64,000 bases of DNA from JBCDJI01 sp964351865 (GTDB lineage: Bacteria; Verrucomicrobiota; Verrucomicrobiia; Methylacidiphilales; JBCBYL01): assembly GCA_964351865.1 (NCBI GenBank), contig CAYGPJ010000018.1, positions 1 through 64,000 of the forward strand. The letters run 5' to 3'. The translations under genes and the position numbers were made by a program. This document shows positions 1 through 8,703 of this stretch, piece by piece. Position 1 is the first letter of the stretch. Each line of letters opens with the position of its first letter. The notes beneath the pieces are model-generated. The model was not told the DNA's origin. It did not search any database and saw only the letters and a list, made by a program, of their open reading frames with translations.

Positions 1-54
1 GGATTAAGGATTAAGGATTAAGGATTAAGGATTAAGGATTAAGGATTAAGGATT
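1..54. repeat. Tandem heptamer repeat (GGATTAA)n
   Basis: The first 54 bases are seven full copies and one partial copy of the heptamer GGATTAA with no visible interruption. The array starts at the window edge, so its true length is unknown. It lies just beyond the 3' end of the minus-strand gene that stops at position 60. Such perfect short arrays are prone to slippage; no function can be assigned. Confidence 0.95.
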
Positions 55-59
55 CGGAA

Positions 60-1988
60 TTAGCGGAGTTTGTTGGGGTTTTGGTAGGGCGGACGCTGGC
101 CTTCGGGGCCTGTTTTGGGTGGGGCGAGTGTCGGGCGTTTAGGGATCAGGTCTTTGCGCGCCGGGACAGGGAGGCCGGCGGCGTTGGGCGCTGACTTTTC
201 TGCTTCTGCAGCTGGTGACGTTGCGGTGGGTGAAGCTGCGCCGGTGTCTGTTGTCTGGGCTGCTCCGACCGGGGCGAGGTAGGTCTGTAATTCGGGGGAG
301 AATTGGTTCCAGCCACTTTTAGCTGCATAGGCGATGGCGAGATCTGGAATGCCGAATTGGCGCGCGGCTGCGGGGTAGCTGGCCAGCAGTCGCTCGTATT
401 CTGCCATGCTTTGGCCGATTTCGCCTTTAGCGGCGTAGAGGGTTGCCAGATTCAGGCCATTGCGAATCTTGCCGGTATCGGTGCTGCTGAGGGCTTCGGC
501 GTGGCGGAAGGCTTTGGCGACCAGATCGCCGGGGGCTTTGAGGTCAGTCAGGATATTGCCCAATCCTTCATAGGTAATGGCATGCGGCAGGGCTTCGACC
601 ATGCGCGTAACGCGTTCGATTTTCTCATCACGGGGCAGGTTTTTCTGGCAGATCTGGCGCGCAATACGGAGGCACAGCCAAGGGGATTCACTGCTGTCGG
701 AGCTGATCACCATCTGGGCCGATTCAATGGCGGTGCGCGGGAAGGGGCGGTAGAGGGGGTCACCTACCATGGTCACCATCCACGATAATCCGGTCTGTGA
801 TTGGTAGGCGGCTTCACCGAAGCATTGACCGGCCAGCAGGCTGTTGAAGAAAGTGTGAACATTCGGTGTCAGCCGCAGGTAGGGTTCGTAGACGGATCCC
901 ATGGTGACGGTGGCCCCCTTGGAGATGAGCGGGCCCACCCAATGTTTGCTGGTGCTGCGGATGGTGCTGGCACTGAACGAGTGCAAGTGGTAAGCGACGC
1001 TGCCGGGTTTGAACTGGAAATCATCCCGACTGAAGGGACCTTTGAAATCACCGGCGTACCATCCGCCGTAGAGGGCGATGTCCTCGACCGGCATTTTTGA
1101 ATCCAGCACGGGTTCGGTGTCATCCAGATAGACCTCCAGCCCGGCAAGTCGCGCGGTGTCAGCGGCGCTGCGGATCCAGTCATCTCCTACCTTGTAGCCG
1201 GAGTCCTGATCGGAGATGCCCCGGGCATCAAAGTAAGCACGACCGGTGAGTTCGAGTTTTTCGGTGTCGACGGCATCGTGGATCATGCGGCGCACGTCAT
1301 TAGCGGTCGGGCCGTCGAGACGGGCGACGAGGATGACCGAGAGTGCCATTTTGGCGCTGAAAGGGTGGAGCACGTTTTCGGTGTAGTATGGGTTGGGGAT
1401 GAAGCCGTTGGTTTCCATCGGGTCGTACATGACGAGCGCGAGTTCGGAATCGACCGCCGCTTCGTTTTTCTGAAACTGCGTCGGCATCCCGGCGGGGGCT
1501 ATGATGGTGGCATCGTTCTGGATTTTGAGCGGAATGCCACGGATCAGAACGATGGACCAGACGTCATTCCTGGTGGCGACCTCAACTTCCTTCACGGTGG
1601 CACCAAAATTAACCCGCGCCTTACCCAGCTTAAGCCATCCCTGATCGATCATATGCTGACGGATGGGGGTGCGGATCTGGGATTGGAAGACGTCGCGCGT
1701 GATTTGTTCCTCCTGTGGGCATTTGATCGAAAGAATCTGCGAGGGGGCTAGCTGACGTGCGGCGGCGTAGGTGAAGGCCAGTTCGCGGGCTTCAGGGGCG
1801 TTTTCATTATAGACGACCAGCAGGTGCTTTTTGATTTCGTCGACTGCGGAGGGACTGCGCAATGAGGCGTGTGCCGTCAGATGAAAGCAGGTCGCGCTCA
1901 GGCACAGCAGCGCGATTGAGCGGGCGACGGCGATTTGTCGTTGGCGGCGTTGCGGCATCCAGCTGGTGATCCATGACACAAAATGCAT
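60..1988 (-). CDS. TIGR03790 family secreted protein
   Basis: A 642-residue protein. The N-terminus has a basic stretch and then a hydrophobic segment (about residues 22-41, ending in THA), consistent with a signal peptide and export. The following block (LLVVYNENAPEA and onwards) and the later GAKYEPY-like and glycine-rich stretches resemble the TIGR03790 family, which is of unknown function and common in Verrucomicrobiota and Planctomycetota. Around residues 500-570 the sequence is helical and TPR-like. The last 70 residues are rich in Pro, Ala and Thr, probably a flexible tail. The ATG at 1988 is preceded by AGAGG; a second Met at residue 11 is possible. It is transcribed divergently from recN, 99 bp away. 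Family assignment is from memory of its hallmark N-terminal segment; its substrate is unknown. Confidence 0.75.
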   Translation of the reverse strand: MHFVSWITSWMPQRRQRQIAVARSIALLCLSATCFHLTAHASLRSPSAVDEIKKHLLVVYNENAPEARELAFTYAAARQLAPSQILSIKCPQEEQITRDVFQSQIRTPIRQHMIDQGWLKLGKARVNFGATVKEVEVATRNDVWSIVLIRGIPLKIQNDATIIAPAGMPTQFQKNEAAVDSELALVMYDPMETNGFIPNPYYTENVLHPFSAKMALSVILVARLDGPTANDVRRMIHDAVDTEKLELTGRAYFDARGISDQDSGYKVGDDWIRSAADTARLAGLEVYLDDTEPVLDSKMPVEDIALYGGWYAGDFKGPFSRDDFQFKPGSVAYHLHSFSASTIRSTSKHWVGPLISKGATVTMGSVYEPYLRLTPNVHTFFNSLLAGQCFGEAAYQSQTGLSWMVTMVGDPLYRPFPRTAIESAQMVISSDSSESPWLCLRIARQICQKNLPRDEKIERVTRMVEALPHAITYEGLGNILTDLKAPGDLVAKAFRHAEALSSTDTGKIRNGLNLATLYAAKGEIGQSMAEYERLLASYPAAARQFGIPDLAIAYAAKSGWNQFSPELQTYLAPVGAAQTTDTGAASPTATSPAAEAEKSAPNAAGLPVPARKDLIPKRPTLAPPKTGPEGQRPPYQNPNKLR

Positions 1989-2087
1989 GAGATTACTCTA
2001 CCTCTTCTGAGGAGAGTTGACATCAGAATTTTTTCGTATGAGTGAATCCAGACGTTGCTTCGCGGCGAGGAAGTTTTATAGTGCGCC

Positions 2088-3743
2088 ATGCTTCAATCAT
2101 TGAGAATTCGGAATCTGGCGGTCATCGAGGACTTGAGCTGGGAACTGGAGGCGGGTTTAAACGTGCTGACCGGCGAGACCGGAGCCGGGAAATCGATCCT
2201 GATTGATGCCTTTAATCTGATTCTCGGCGAGCGGGCGGATAAGGGAATGATCCGTGATGGCAGCACGGAATGTTCGGTGGAAGGAGTGTTGGCGGATTGC
2301 TCGTTTACCGATGCGTTTCTGGCGGAGCAGGGGATTGCCAGCGAAGGGGATGAGCTGTTGCTGAAACGGATTTTTTATCCGGAAAAACCGGGCAAACAAT
2401 GGATCAACGGGAGCCCGGTCACCTTGCAGATGCTTAAAAAACTGGGGGATTTACTGGTCGATATGCACGGGCCGCATGACCACCAGTCATTGCTGTCAGT
2501 GGATGAGCAGCTCAAGGCACTGGATGCTTTTGCCGGGGCGGAAGCGACCCTGAGTGATTATCGAAAAACCTATCAGCAGTGGAAACAGGCATTGCAAGCG
2601 CTGGAGGAACTGCAGCAGACAGATTCCGGGCAACTGGCGCAACGCTTAGACTTTCTGGAGTATCAGATTGCCGAGATCGAGAATGCCGACCTGAAAACCG
2701 ATGAGGAAGAAGAACTGGAAGCCTCCTTTGATCGGGCGACGCATCAGCAACGCATTCTGGAAGTGCATTCGCAATGTCAATCGGTGTTGAGTGAAGACGA
2801 TGGATCGGTGTTGGAACAACTGGCGGTGGTGCAGCGGCTGTTGGAAGAATGGGAGGGGATGGATGCCAAGGCGGGGGCTTTCAAAGAGTTGAACGAGGGG
2901 CTGATTACGCAGATCACTGAGATGTTGCGGGATATGGAAGGGCTGAGCGAAAGTGAAGATCTGGATGCCGGCCAACTGCATGAACTCGAAGCGCGGCTTG
3001 ATTTAATCAAAGGACTGAAGCGGAAATTCGGACGGACGGTGGAAGCGGTGCTGGAAGCCTGTGAAACGATGTGCGAGGAGCGGGATGAACTCAGCGGTCG
3101 GGAAGGCAAGGTCAGCGAACTGCAAGGTGCGGCTGCGAAACTGGAATCCGATCTGGAAACAGCGGCTAAGGAATTGGCAAAATTGCGTAAGAAAGCAGCG
3201 CCGAAACTGGCCAAGGCGATTACCGAGCAATTGCGCTTTTTAGGTTTTGCAAAATCTGAGTTTGAAATTCAACTGACGCCGACCGAGACGTTAACCTCTA
3301 AGGGGAAAGATCGGTGTGAGTTCTTCTTTTCACCGAATCCCGGCGAGAAGTCGCGTCCGCTCAAGGCGGTGGCGTCCAGTGGGGAAATGGCGCGGGTGAT
3401 GCTGGCGGTGAAGTCGGTGCTGGCCGCCGAAGATCAGGTGCCGATTTTGATTTTTGATGAGGTGGATGCGAATGTCGGGGGCGAGACGGCCGTGGCGGTG
3501 GGTAAGCGGTTACGGGATCTGGCGGCGAATCATCAGGTGATGTGTATCACCCATCTGCCGCAGGTGGCGGCGGCCGGTAATGTGCATTTCCGGGTAGAGA
3601 AGTCGGTGCAGAAGGGGCGGACGCAAACGCGGCTGAATCGATTGGATGGGGCGGAGCGTGAGGATGAGCTATCGCGGATGCTGGGGGGCAAGTCGGCCTC
3701 GGCGAAGGAGTTGGCGAAGAATCTGATCGCGGAGCATGTTTAG
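2088..3743 (+). CDS. recN: DNA repair protein RecN
   Basis: A 551-residue SMC-like ATPase of recombinational double-strand break repair. The Walker A motif GETGAGKS is at residues 29-36. A long coiled-coil-rich middle (about residues 150-380, many Glu, Leu and Gln) follows, then the ABC signature region near residue 429 and Walker B (ILIFDEVDANVGG, from about residue 452) with the downstream THLPQVAA switch. The full family length is present. The signature reads SSGEMAR where most RecN proteins have SGGE, probably a lineage variant. The ATG at 2088 lies after GCGAGGAAG. The gene stands alone, ending shortly before a perfect palindrome at 3782-3827. Confidence 0.97.
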   Translation: MLQSLRIRNLAVIEDLSWELEAGLNVLTGETGAGKSILIDAFNLILGERADKGMIRDGSTECSVEGVLADCSFTDAFLAEQGIASEGDELLLKRIFYPEKPGKQWINGSPVTLQMLKKLGDLLVDMHGPHDHQSLLSVDEQLKALDAFAGAEATLSDYRKTYQQWKQALQALEELQQTDSGQLAQRLDFLEYQIAEIENADLKTDEEEELEASFDRATHQQRILEVHSQCQSVLSEDDGSVLEQLAVVQRLLEEWEGMDAKAGAFKELNEGLITQITEMLRDMEGLSESEDLDAGQLHELEARLDLIKGLKRKFGRTVEAVLEACETMCEERDELSGREGKVSELQGAAAKLESDLETAAKELAKLRKKAAPKLAKAITEQLRFLGFAKSEFEIQLTPTETLTSKGKDRCEFFFSPNPGEKSRPLKAVASSGEMARVMLAVKSVLAAEDQVPILIFDEVDANVGGETAVAVGKRLRDLAANHQVMCITHLPQVAAAGNVHFRVEKSVQKGRTQTRLNRLDGAEREDELSRMLGGKSASAKELAKNLIAEHV

Positions 3744-3781
3744 GGCAATTTCTATTCAACCTGTGTCATAGGGTGGTCGAA

Positions 3782-3827
3782 TAAAAGGGACGGAGGAGTT
3801 CATGCATGAACTCCTCCGTCCCTTTTA
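3782..3827. terminator. Perfect 46-base palindrome, possible bidirectional terminator or REP element
   Basis: The sequence from 3782 to 3827 is identical to its own reverse complement, with centre GCATGC-like between 3804 and 3805. The arm includes GGGACGGAGGAG and its complement, and the 3' side ends in CCCTTTTA. It lies 39 bp after the recN stop and could stop transcription from either side. The GC-rich stem and short T run fit a terminator; the exact symmetry also fits a dispersed palindromic element. No second copy was seen in the window. Confidence 0.75.
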
Positions 3828-3902
3828 AAACGTCATCGTGCCGCATTATAGACGTAAAAGACGTAGGCCGGGAAAACTAAGCACGCAGTGCGGCCATCAT
3901 GT

Positions 3903-3948
3903 ATTTCTAACTTGTTTAGTTTAGGCGTAGCCTAAAGCTTGCATCTCG
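3903..3948 (-). repeat. Hairpin-plus-tail dispersed repeat, copy 1
   Basis: This 46-base segment matches the reverse complement of 33401-33446 with three differences. Read on the minus strand it is a small hairpin (TTTAGGC, loop TAC, GCCTAAA) followed by the tail CTAAACAAGTTAGAAAT. A third, shorter relative is at 55023-55058. The conserved architecture suggests a REP-like mobile or structural element rather than chance similarity. Confidence 0.85.
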
Positions 3949-4073
3949 GCAATTGAATACCTGTCGAGATGCAATCTCGAACTACACGGGTGGAAATTTT
4001 GTTAGCAGTTGCCTCGGGTCGCTGAGGTATCTTTCTTTTCAGTTTTTGCGTAATTCGCGGTTTTAGCGGTTCT

Positions 4074-4526
4074 TCAAAGTTCTTTTCGGAAGCTGATGCT
4101 GCGGTGTGATTCCTGGAATCCACAGCCTAGGTGGGCGCTGGCGCTGGGGTGGTTGTCGATGGCGCAGTCGCTGGTGAGTTCCTGGCAGCCTTGAGATTTG
4201 GCCCAGGTTTCGGCGGCGGCTAGCAACGTTTTGCCCGCGCCGGCATGGCGAATGAAATCGGAGACATACCAGCCTTCAATGTAAGCGGAGGGTGGATTTC
4301 CGGATGCGATGATGTCGTGGCGCAGGCTGAGTTCGATGAAGCCGATGGGGACTTCGGGGGCGCTGCTGGCGAAGACCAGAAAGGCGATTTGTTGGTTGCC
4401 GGTCTGGTCGAAGTAGTTTCGCAGGTCGTAGGCGTGGTGGGGGTGGGCCGGCCAGAGTTTGGACCGCAATGCGGCCCAGCTTGCAATGTCTGGTTCGGTT
4501 GCCGGACGGGTGGAAAATTCAGCCAT
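4074..4526 (-). CDS. GNAT acetyltransferase resembling AAC(6')-I enzymes
   Basis: A 150-residue single-domain GNAT protein predicted to transfer an acetyl group from acetyl-CoA. The layout fits aminoglycoside 6'-N-acetyltransferase type I proteins: an N-terminal SWAALRSKLWP segment, PIGFIELSLRHD, EGWYVSDFIRHAGAGKTLL (the acetyl-CoA-binding strand-loop-helix, here RHAGAGKTL instead of RxxGxGxxL), AETWAKSQGCQELTSD, and a C-terminal GCGFQESHRSISFRK. Length also matches that subfamily. The substrate cannot be read from sequence; many AAC(6')-like chromosomal genes are uncharacterised. It stands alone, 33 bp from the end of the next minus-strand gene. Confidence 0.8.
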   Translation of the reverse strand: MAEFSTRPATEPDIASWAALRSKLWPAHPHHAYDLRNYFDQTGNQQIAFLVFASSAPEVPIGFIELSLRHDIIASGNPPSAYIEGWYVSDFIRHAGAGKTLLAAAETWAKSQGCQELTSDCAIDNHPSASAHLGCGFQESHRSISFRKEL

Positions 4527-4559
4527 GGTTGAATTCGCTGGTTCTAATCTTCAGTCTAC

Positions 4560-6680
4560 TCAGGGCTTACGAAGATCTTCCGTTAGTCGATTTTCGGTCG
4601 GACTGGGGGGCATACCCTGGGAGTAGCTGTGAGACTTCGGATCCGGAATCCAGCGCTCGCGGCTGAGGGCTTGGGCGATTTTTAGGTTTTCCGGACGATC
4701 TTGATATACTTTACCGAAAGGGTTCCAGTGGTGCCAGGTACCGGCATCCAGAACCTGACCAGTTTTGGCGTCGATCCATTCAAAATGTAACGGGCACTGG
4801 CCGGCAATGTGCGGGTGGAATCCGTAAGGTTGGTTAAAGGTTCGGAATTTGAGCCCCAGCAGCGACTGCTTGCCGAACGAACGGAAGCGATAGGAGTTCC
4901 CGTTGATTCGCAGATAAGTGTTAGCGGTATTGGTGGCTAATGATTGAGCAGAGCCTTGCAGGGCGCATTCGAGTCGGGCGAAAGAAGAGTCGACCGGACG
5001 TATGGTGGACTGGCCGGAGGGGAGTTCTGAGAGCAGGGGCCAGCTTTCCAGTGCCTGCCGGATGGTGATGCTGGATTTGCCGGCATTCAGGCTACCGAGC
5101 AACGGGAAGCGGCGGTTGAGATGCGAGCGGTAGTCTTCAATATCCAGTTTGACACCGATTTTGCGCAGATCTTTCAGAATGGATGCCAGATCGGCCTCCA
5201 GCACTGAGGGAAGGAATACCTGATCCTGAGTGGTTGTGGAAGGCGGGCGCAATGGCTGCCGGCAGGGATGCCTGGCCAACATGGCGATCAGGCTCTGAAA
5301 TAGTAATACGACCCGTTCCCATTCCTGCGGGGTGGGCTGTGATTCGATAGCGCGGAATTCGATGATGCCGAGGCTGCCGTTGGGCATGAGTGGATTGGAC
5401 AGTTTATCCATGCTGATTTCGGAGCGGTGGGTGTTGCCGGAAGCATCGATAAAGAAATGGATTAAGCGCTGATGAAGTTCGACGGCGTTCCAGGCGGTAT
5501 TGGGTATATTCTGGAGGGCAATTTCCAGTTCAGCGATCAGGTGTGGGTTGGATTCGTCGACGCGTGGAGCCTGACAACCGGGGCCCACGAATTGTCCAGT
5601 GAAGAGGTAACTGAGAGCGGGGTGATGATTCCAGTAGCGAATGATGGACGGCAGCAGGTGCGGAATGGTGATGAAAGGGCTTTGGGCCGGGGTGGAGCCG
5701 CCGAAGCAGAGGTGGGAGCCGCCGCCGGTTCCCAGGTGCTCGCCATTGTGGAGGAATTTTTCAGCTCTGAGGCCATTGGCTTTCGCGACGGCGTAAACGC
5801 GTTTTACGACTTTAACGTGCTGAGCTAAGGTGCGGGCGGGCGGAAGATTAATTTCCAGCACTCCGGGATCGGATACCATGGAGAGAGATTCTTCGTGGTT
5901 GCAGCCCTCGGGACGGTAACCTGAGATAACGAGATTTTTTGCATCAAGTTTCTTGGCGGTAGTTTCGATGATTTTCAGCAGGGCGTCGTATTCCTGCACG
6001 GCGAGCGGTGGGATGAAAATTTCGAGCGCGCCATCGGGACAGGCACTGACGGTGAGTGCGGTGCGCATTTTATCTTTGGCGAGTTCATTAAGCGGCATCC
6101 GGAGTCCGGTCGAGCTGTCGCCGGGGAAGAGCGGGATGCTTTTTCCCTTGGGAACCCAGAGAGTGGATTTCCACCCTTTGTCATAGCCCAACGGGAGCAC
6201 CCAGGCAGCGGGGCGGGTGGCATCCACTTCCAGTAATGGCCGAATGAAAGAGGGGAGCTTCAATCTGGTCGCCAGTGCCTGCATCATTTTACGCGCGGCG
6301 GTGACGGGTGGTTTCGGCTTATCCAGTGGTTCGAGCAGTAAGCGGTGGTGCGAGCGCCAGAGGGTTTTATTCTTTCTCCATTGAACGGTTAACTGCCAGC
6401 GGGGAATCGGTTCGCCGGGGTAGTGTTTACCGGAGTGGAGGGAAATAAGGGCGCCGGGGTGGTATTGCTCGACGAGTGAGCGTGCCATTTTTCGGGCGTA
6501 GATCAGCTTGGTCGGTCCGAGCGCGTTGGGGCCCCATTCGTCGCCTTCGGGTTGCAGTGGCACGAAGGTGGGTTCGCCGCCGATGGTCAGGTCAATCTGT
6601 TCTTTTTTGAGCAGTCGGGCGACGTTTTGTGCGGATTGGCGTGTGCGAGTGGCGGTAGTGGCGGATGATGTTTTAGGCAT
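4560..6680 (-). CDS. DUF2126 family protein (putative amidoligase), stand-alone
   Basis: A 706-residue protein matching the DUF2126 (COG4196) family, described as putative amidoligases of the glutamine-synthetase-like fold. Recognisable parts are GGEPTFVP near residue 33, GPTKLIYARKMA, a PGEPIPRWQL block, and later HNGEHLGTGGGSHLCFGG (about residues 310-330), NAVELHQRL and LGIIEFRAIESQP. In most bacteria this region is the C-terminal half of a protein of about 1100 residues with an N-terminal transglutaminase-like domain. Here that half is absent and no transglutaminase gene lies beside it. A cytoplasmic amide-bond-forming role is inference from the family. No strong ribosome binding site is visible at the ATG. 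Confidence 0.85.
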   Translation of the reverse strand: MPKTSSATTATRTRQSAQNVARLLKKEQIDLTIGGEPTFVPLQPEGDEWGPNALGPTKLIYARKMARSLVEQYHPGALISLHSGKHYPGEPIPRWQLTVQWRKNKTLWRSHHRLLLEPLDKPKPPVTAARKMMQALATRLKLPSFIRPLLEVDATRPAAWVLPLGYDKGWKSTLWVPKGKSIPLFPGDSSTGLRMPLNELAKDKMRTALTVSACPDGALEIFIPPLAVQEYDALLKIIETTAKKLDAKNLVISGYRPEGCNHEESLSMVSDPGVLEINLPPARTLAQHVKVVKRVYAVAKANGLRAEKFLHNGEHLGTGGGSHLCFGGSTPAQSPFITIPHLLPSIIRYWNHHPALSYLFTGQFVGPGCQAPRVDESNPHLIAELEIALQNIPNTAWNAVELHQRLIHFFIDASGNTHRSEISMDKLSNPLMPNGSLGIIEFRAIESQPTPQEWERVVLLFQSLIAMLARHPCRQPLRPPSTTTQDQVFLPSVLEADLASILKDLRKIGVKLDIEDYRSHLNRRFPLLGSLNAGKSSITIRQALESWPLLSELPSGQSTIRPVDSSFARLECALQGSAQSLATNTANTYLRINGNSYRFRSFGKQSLLGLKFRTFNQPYGFHPHIAGQCPLHFEWIDAKTGQVLDAGTWHHWNPFGKVYQDRPENLKIAQALSRERWIPDPKSHSYSQGMPPSPTENRLTEDLRKP

Positions 6681-6757
6681 AGTAGCAATGATGTAGCAAT
6701 CAACATGCCTAGAACTTAATAATTGCCAATCGAGATTTTCTCTCTGATAAGTAATGC

Positions 6758-7423
6758 ATGCTGATTGGGAAAAATGAGAAAATGTTGTTCATCGGGGATT
6801 CAATTACAGATTGCAACCGATCGCGTGAAGGTGGGAGATACGTCAACGTGGATGACATGGGCACCGGCTATGTGAAGTTAGTGATTGGCTGGTTACAAGC
6901 GCTCTATCCCGAGCGGAATTTTTGTTTCGTCAACAAAGGGGTCAGCGGGAATACGATTCTGGATTTGAAGGCGCGTTGGCGGGAGGATGTCATGGATCAA
7001 AAGCCGGATTGGTTGAGTGTGATGATCGGCATCAATGACGTGTGGCGTCAGTTTGATCGCCCCCACGTGACGGGGAAGGGGTTAGTGACACCCGAGGTAT
7101 TTGCTCAAACCTATCGGGATTTGTTGGACAAGGTCAGAGCTGATTTGAAGGGGCTGATCATTGCCTCGCCTTTTTATATCGAGCCGAACCTGGATGAGCC
7201 GATGCGCCAACGGATGGATGTTTACTCTGAAATCACTGAAAAAATAGCTGACAAATATGATGCGGTCTTTATCAACACCCAGGCCGCTTTTGATCACTAT
7301 CTCAAAAAGGCACACCACATGACGCTAGCGGCGGATCGGGTGCATCCGAACGTGGCGGGGCATACGCTGATCGCTCGGGAGTACCTTAAGAATCTGGAAG
7401 CGTTTCCTTACGGGTTGCGCTGA
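6758..7423 (+). CDS. SGNH/GDSL-family hydrolase
   Basis: A 221-residue SGNH-fold esterase or lipase-like hydrolase. Block I is FIGDSIT with the nucleophile Ser15; the block II glycine is in the KGVSGNT segment; block III is GINDVW with the oxyanion Asn; block V is DRVHPN, giving the catalytic His196 and its partner Asp193. No signal peptide is visible, so it is probably cytoplasmic. The family includes carbohydrate and rhamnogalacturonan acetylesterases, but the substrate cannot be told here. It is divergent from the DUF2126 gene (77 bp apart) and convergent with the small minus-strand gene that follows. Confidence 0.93.
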   Translation: MLIGKNEKMLFIGDSITDCNRSREGGRYVNVDDMGTGYVKLVIGWLQALYPERNFCFVNKGVSGNTILDLKARWREDVMDQKPDWLSVMIGINDVWRQFDRPHVTGKGLVTPEVFAQTYRDLLDKVRADLKGLIIASPFYIEPNLDEPMRQRMDVYSEITEKIADKYDAVFINTQAAFDHYLKKAHHMTLAADRVHPNVAGHTLIAREYLKNLEAFPYGLR

Positions 7424-7429
7424 CTTGGG

Positions 7430-7708
7430 CTAAGCGGATTTCCAGACTTTATTTTTCTTCGCTTCCCACTCTTCGCGCAACACATAGATGTCGCTGGAAA
7501 GCTGGTTCTCGAGCTGTTCTATTGCGGTATGATCATCCTTCGCGCGGGCTTCAGCTATCTTGGATGAGAGGAAGGTCTGCCGTTCGGCGATTTTAGCCTC
7601 GTAGATATTATTGATCTCAGCGATCTGTGCTTTTTGTTGGTCGGACAGCTTGGGAGTGGTTTCATCGCCCCCGAAGCGTTCCATGGCGCGTTCATATGCG
7701 GATTTCAT
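7430..7708 (-). CDS. Small coiled-coil protein of unknown function
   Basis: A 92-residue, highly charged, helix-rich protein (long runs of Glu, Lys, Ala and Gln, for example KLSDQQKAQIAEINNIY) with a Trp-containing end. It has no signal peptide and no metal or nucleotide motif. It looks like a small conserved coiled-coil protein of Verrucomicrobia-type genomes, but I do not recognise a named family. It ends 6 bp beyond the SGNH gene stop, on the opposite strand. Its coding character (regular amphipathic helix, no rare residues) supports a real gene. Confidence 0.7.
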   Translation of the reverse strand: MKSAYERAMERFGGDETTPKLSDQQKAQIAEINNIYEAKIAERQTFLSSKIAEARAKDDHTAIEQLENQLSSDIYVLREEWEAKKNKVWKSA

Positions 7709-7804
7709 CCGGGTAACATAAGGAGCAGCGCCTGACTGGCAACTCTGGAAAATCGGGAATGATCTTCGGCTTGTGCCGTGGGGAGTTCTCGGTAGGTTTT
7801 CCTG

Positions 7805-8599
7805 ATGCGATTTATCTTTATGGGAGATGTGGTGGGCGAACCGGGGCGGGAAGTCGTCAAGGCGGTGGTGCCGGTGTTAATGGAGCGGTACTCGCCGGAT
7901 TTCTTCGTGGTTAACGGTGAAAATGCCGCGGGCGGCAACGGATTAACTCCCCGGTTGGCGTATGAGCTGATGCGGGCCAAGGTGGATGTGATCACGCTGG
8001 GAGATCATACCTGGGATCAGCGTGAGATTCTGCCTTTCTTTGAAGAAGAGCCACGGGTGATCCGGCCGATGAATTTTCCTGCATCGTGCCCGGGGCAGGG
8101 GCATGTGGTGGTTCAGGGCAATGGACTCAAACTGGGCGTCATCAATGCGCTCGGCCGCACCTTCATGGGGCCGGCCGTGGACAATCCCTTCTTAGTACTG
8201 GAGTCGCTGATCGAAGAGGTCAGGCAGGAAACCCCGTTGATACTGGTTGATTTTCATGCGGAGGCGACGTCGGAAAAAATCGCTATGGGGCGATTGCTGG
8301 ATGGAAAAGTTTCGTGCGTGGTGGGAACGCATACCCATGTGCAGACGGCTGATGACATCATTCTGCCCGGTGGCACGGCTTATCTGACAGATGCGGGATT
8401 TTGCGGAGCACATGATTCGGTGATCGGGCGGGAAGTGGCGGCCATTCTGGAGCGCAATAAGACCTCGATGCCGGTGAGAATGAAGCTGGCGCAGGGAGGT
8501 TTGCAGGCGGATGGTATCGTGGTGGAAGTGGATGAAGCCACCGGTCATGCGATCAGTATTGAGCGCTTTCAGGAAAAAGTGGAACCTGCGGACGTCTGA
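7805..8599 (+). CDS. ymdB: YmdB-type metallophosphoesterase (TIGR00282)
   Basis: A 264-residue protein of the TIGR00282/YmdB family of calcineurin-like phosphoesterases; the Bacillus member hydrolyses 2',3'-cyclic nucleotides. Metal-ligand motifs are in order: FMGDVVGEPGR near the start, VVNGENAAGGNG, TLGDHTWDQ, DFHAEATSEK and GTHTHVQTAD. The full-length family size is present and there is no signal peptide, so it is cytoplasmic. The ATG at 7805 follows GGTTTTCCTG, a weak ribosome binding site. Its neighbours give no operon hint: the upstream gene is on the other strand and a repeat-rich gap follows. Confidence 0.93.
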   Translation: MRFIFMGDVVGEPGREVVKAVVPVLMERYSPDFFVVNGENAAGGNGLTPRLAYELMRAKVDVITLGDHTWDQREILPFFEEEPRVIRPMNFPASCPGQGHVVVQGNGLKLGVINALGRTFMGPAVDNPFLVLESLIEEVRQETPLILVDFHAEATSEKIAMGRLLDGKVSCVVGTHTHVQTADDIILPGGTAYLTDAGFCGAHDSVIGREVAAILERNKTSMPVRMKLAQGGLQADGIVVEVDEATGHAISIERFQEKVEPADV

Positions 8600-8703
8600 C
8601 CTTATTCGCATGGGGGGGAACAAGAATTTAACTTACCCCAAAATATGGCGCAGAAATTAAAAACAACGGAAAAGGGAAACAGGAAAAGGGTAACGGGAAA
8701 GAG

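Larger units (their letters stand above)
3744..4073. other. Gene-free interval with two repeat elements
   Basis: About 330 bp lie between recN and the acetyltransferase gene. They hold the 46-base perfect palindrome (3782-3827) and a copy of the hairpin-plus-tail repeat (3903-3948). No reading frame with a credible start and coding character was seen in the rest, which is AT-rich near 4000-4070. Confidence 0.8.

Noticed and set aside
303..1751. Three long plus-strand reading frames (303-788, 801-1100, 1278-1751)
   Set aside because: They lie antisense to the TIGR03790 gene, have no family motifs and only reflect the high GC third positions of the real gene.
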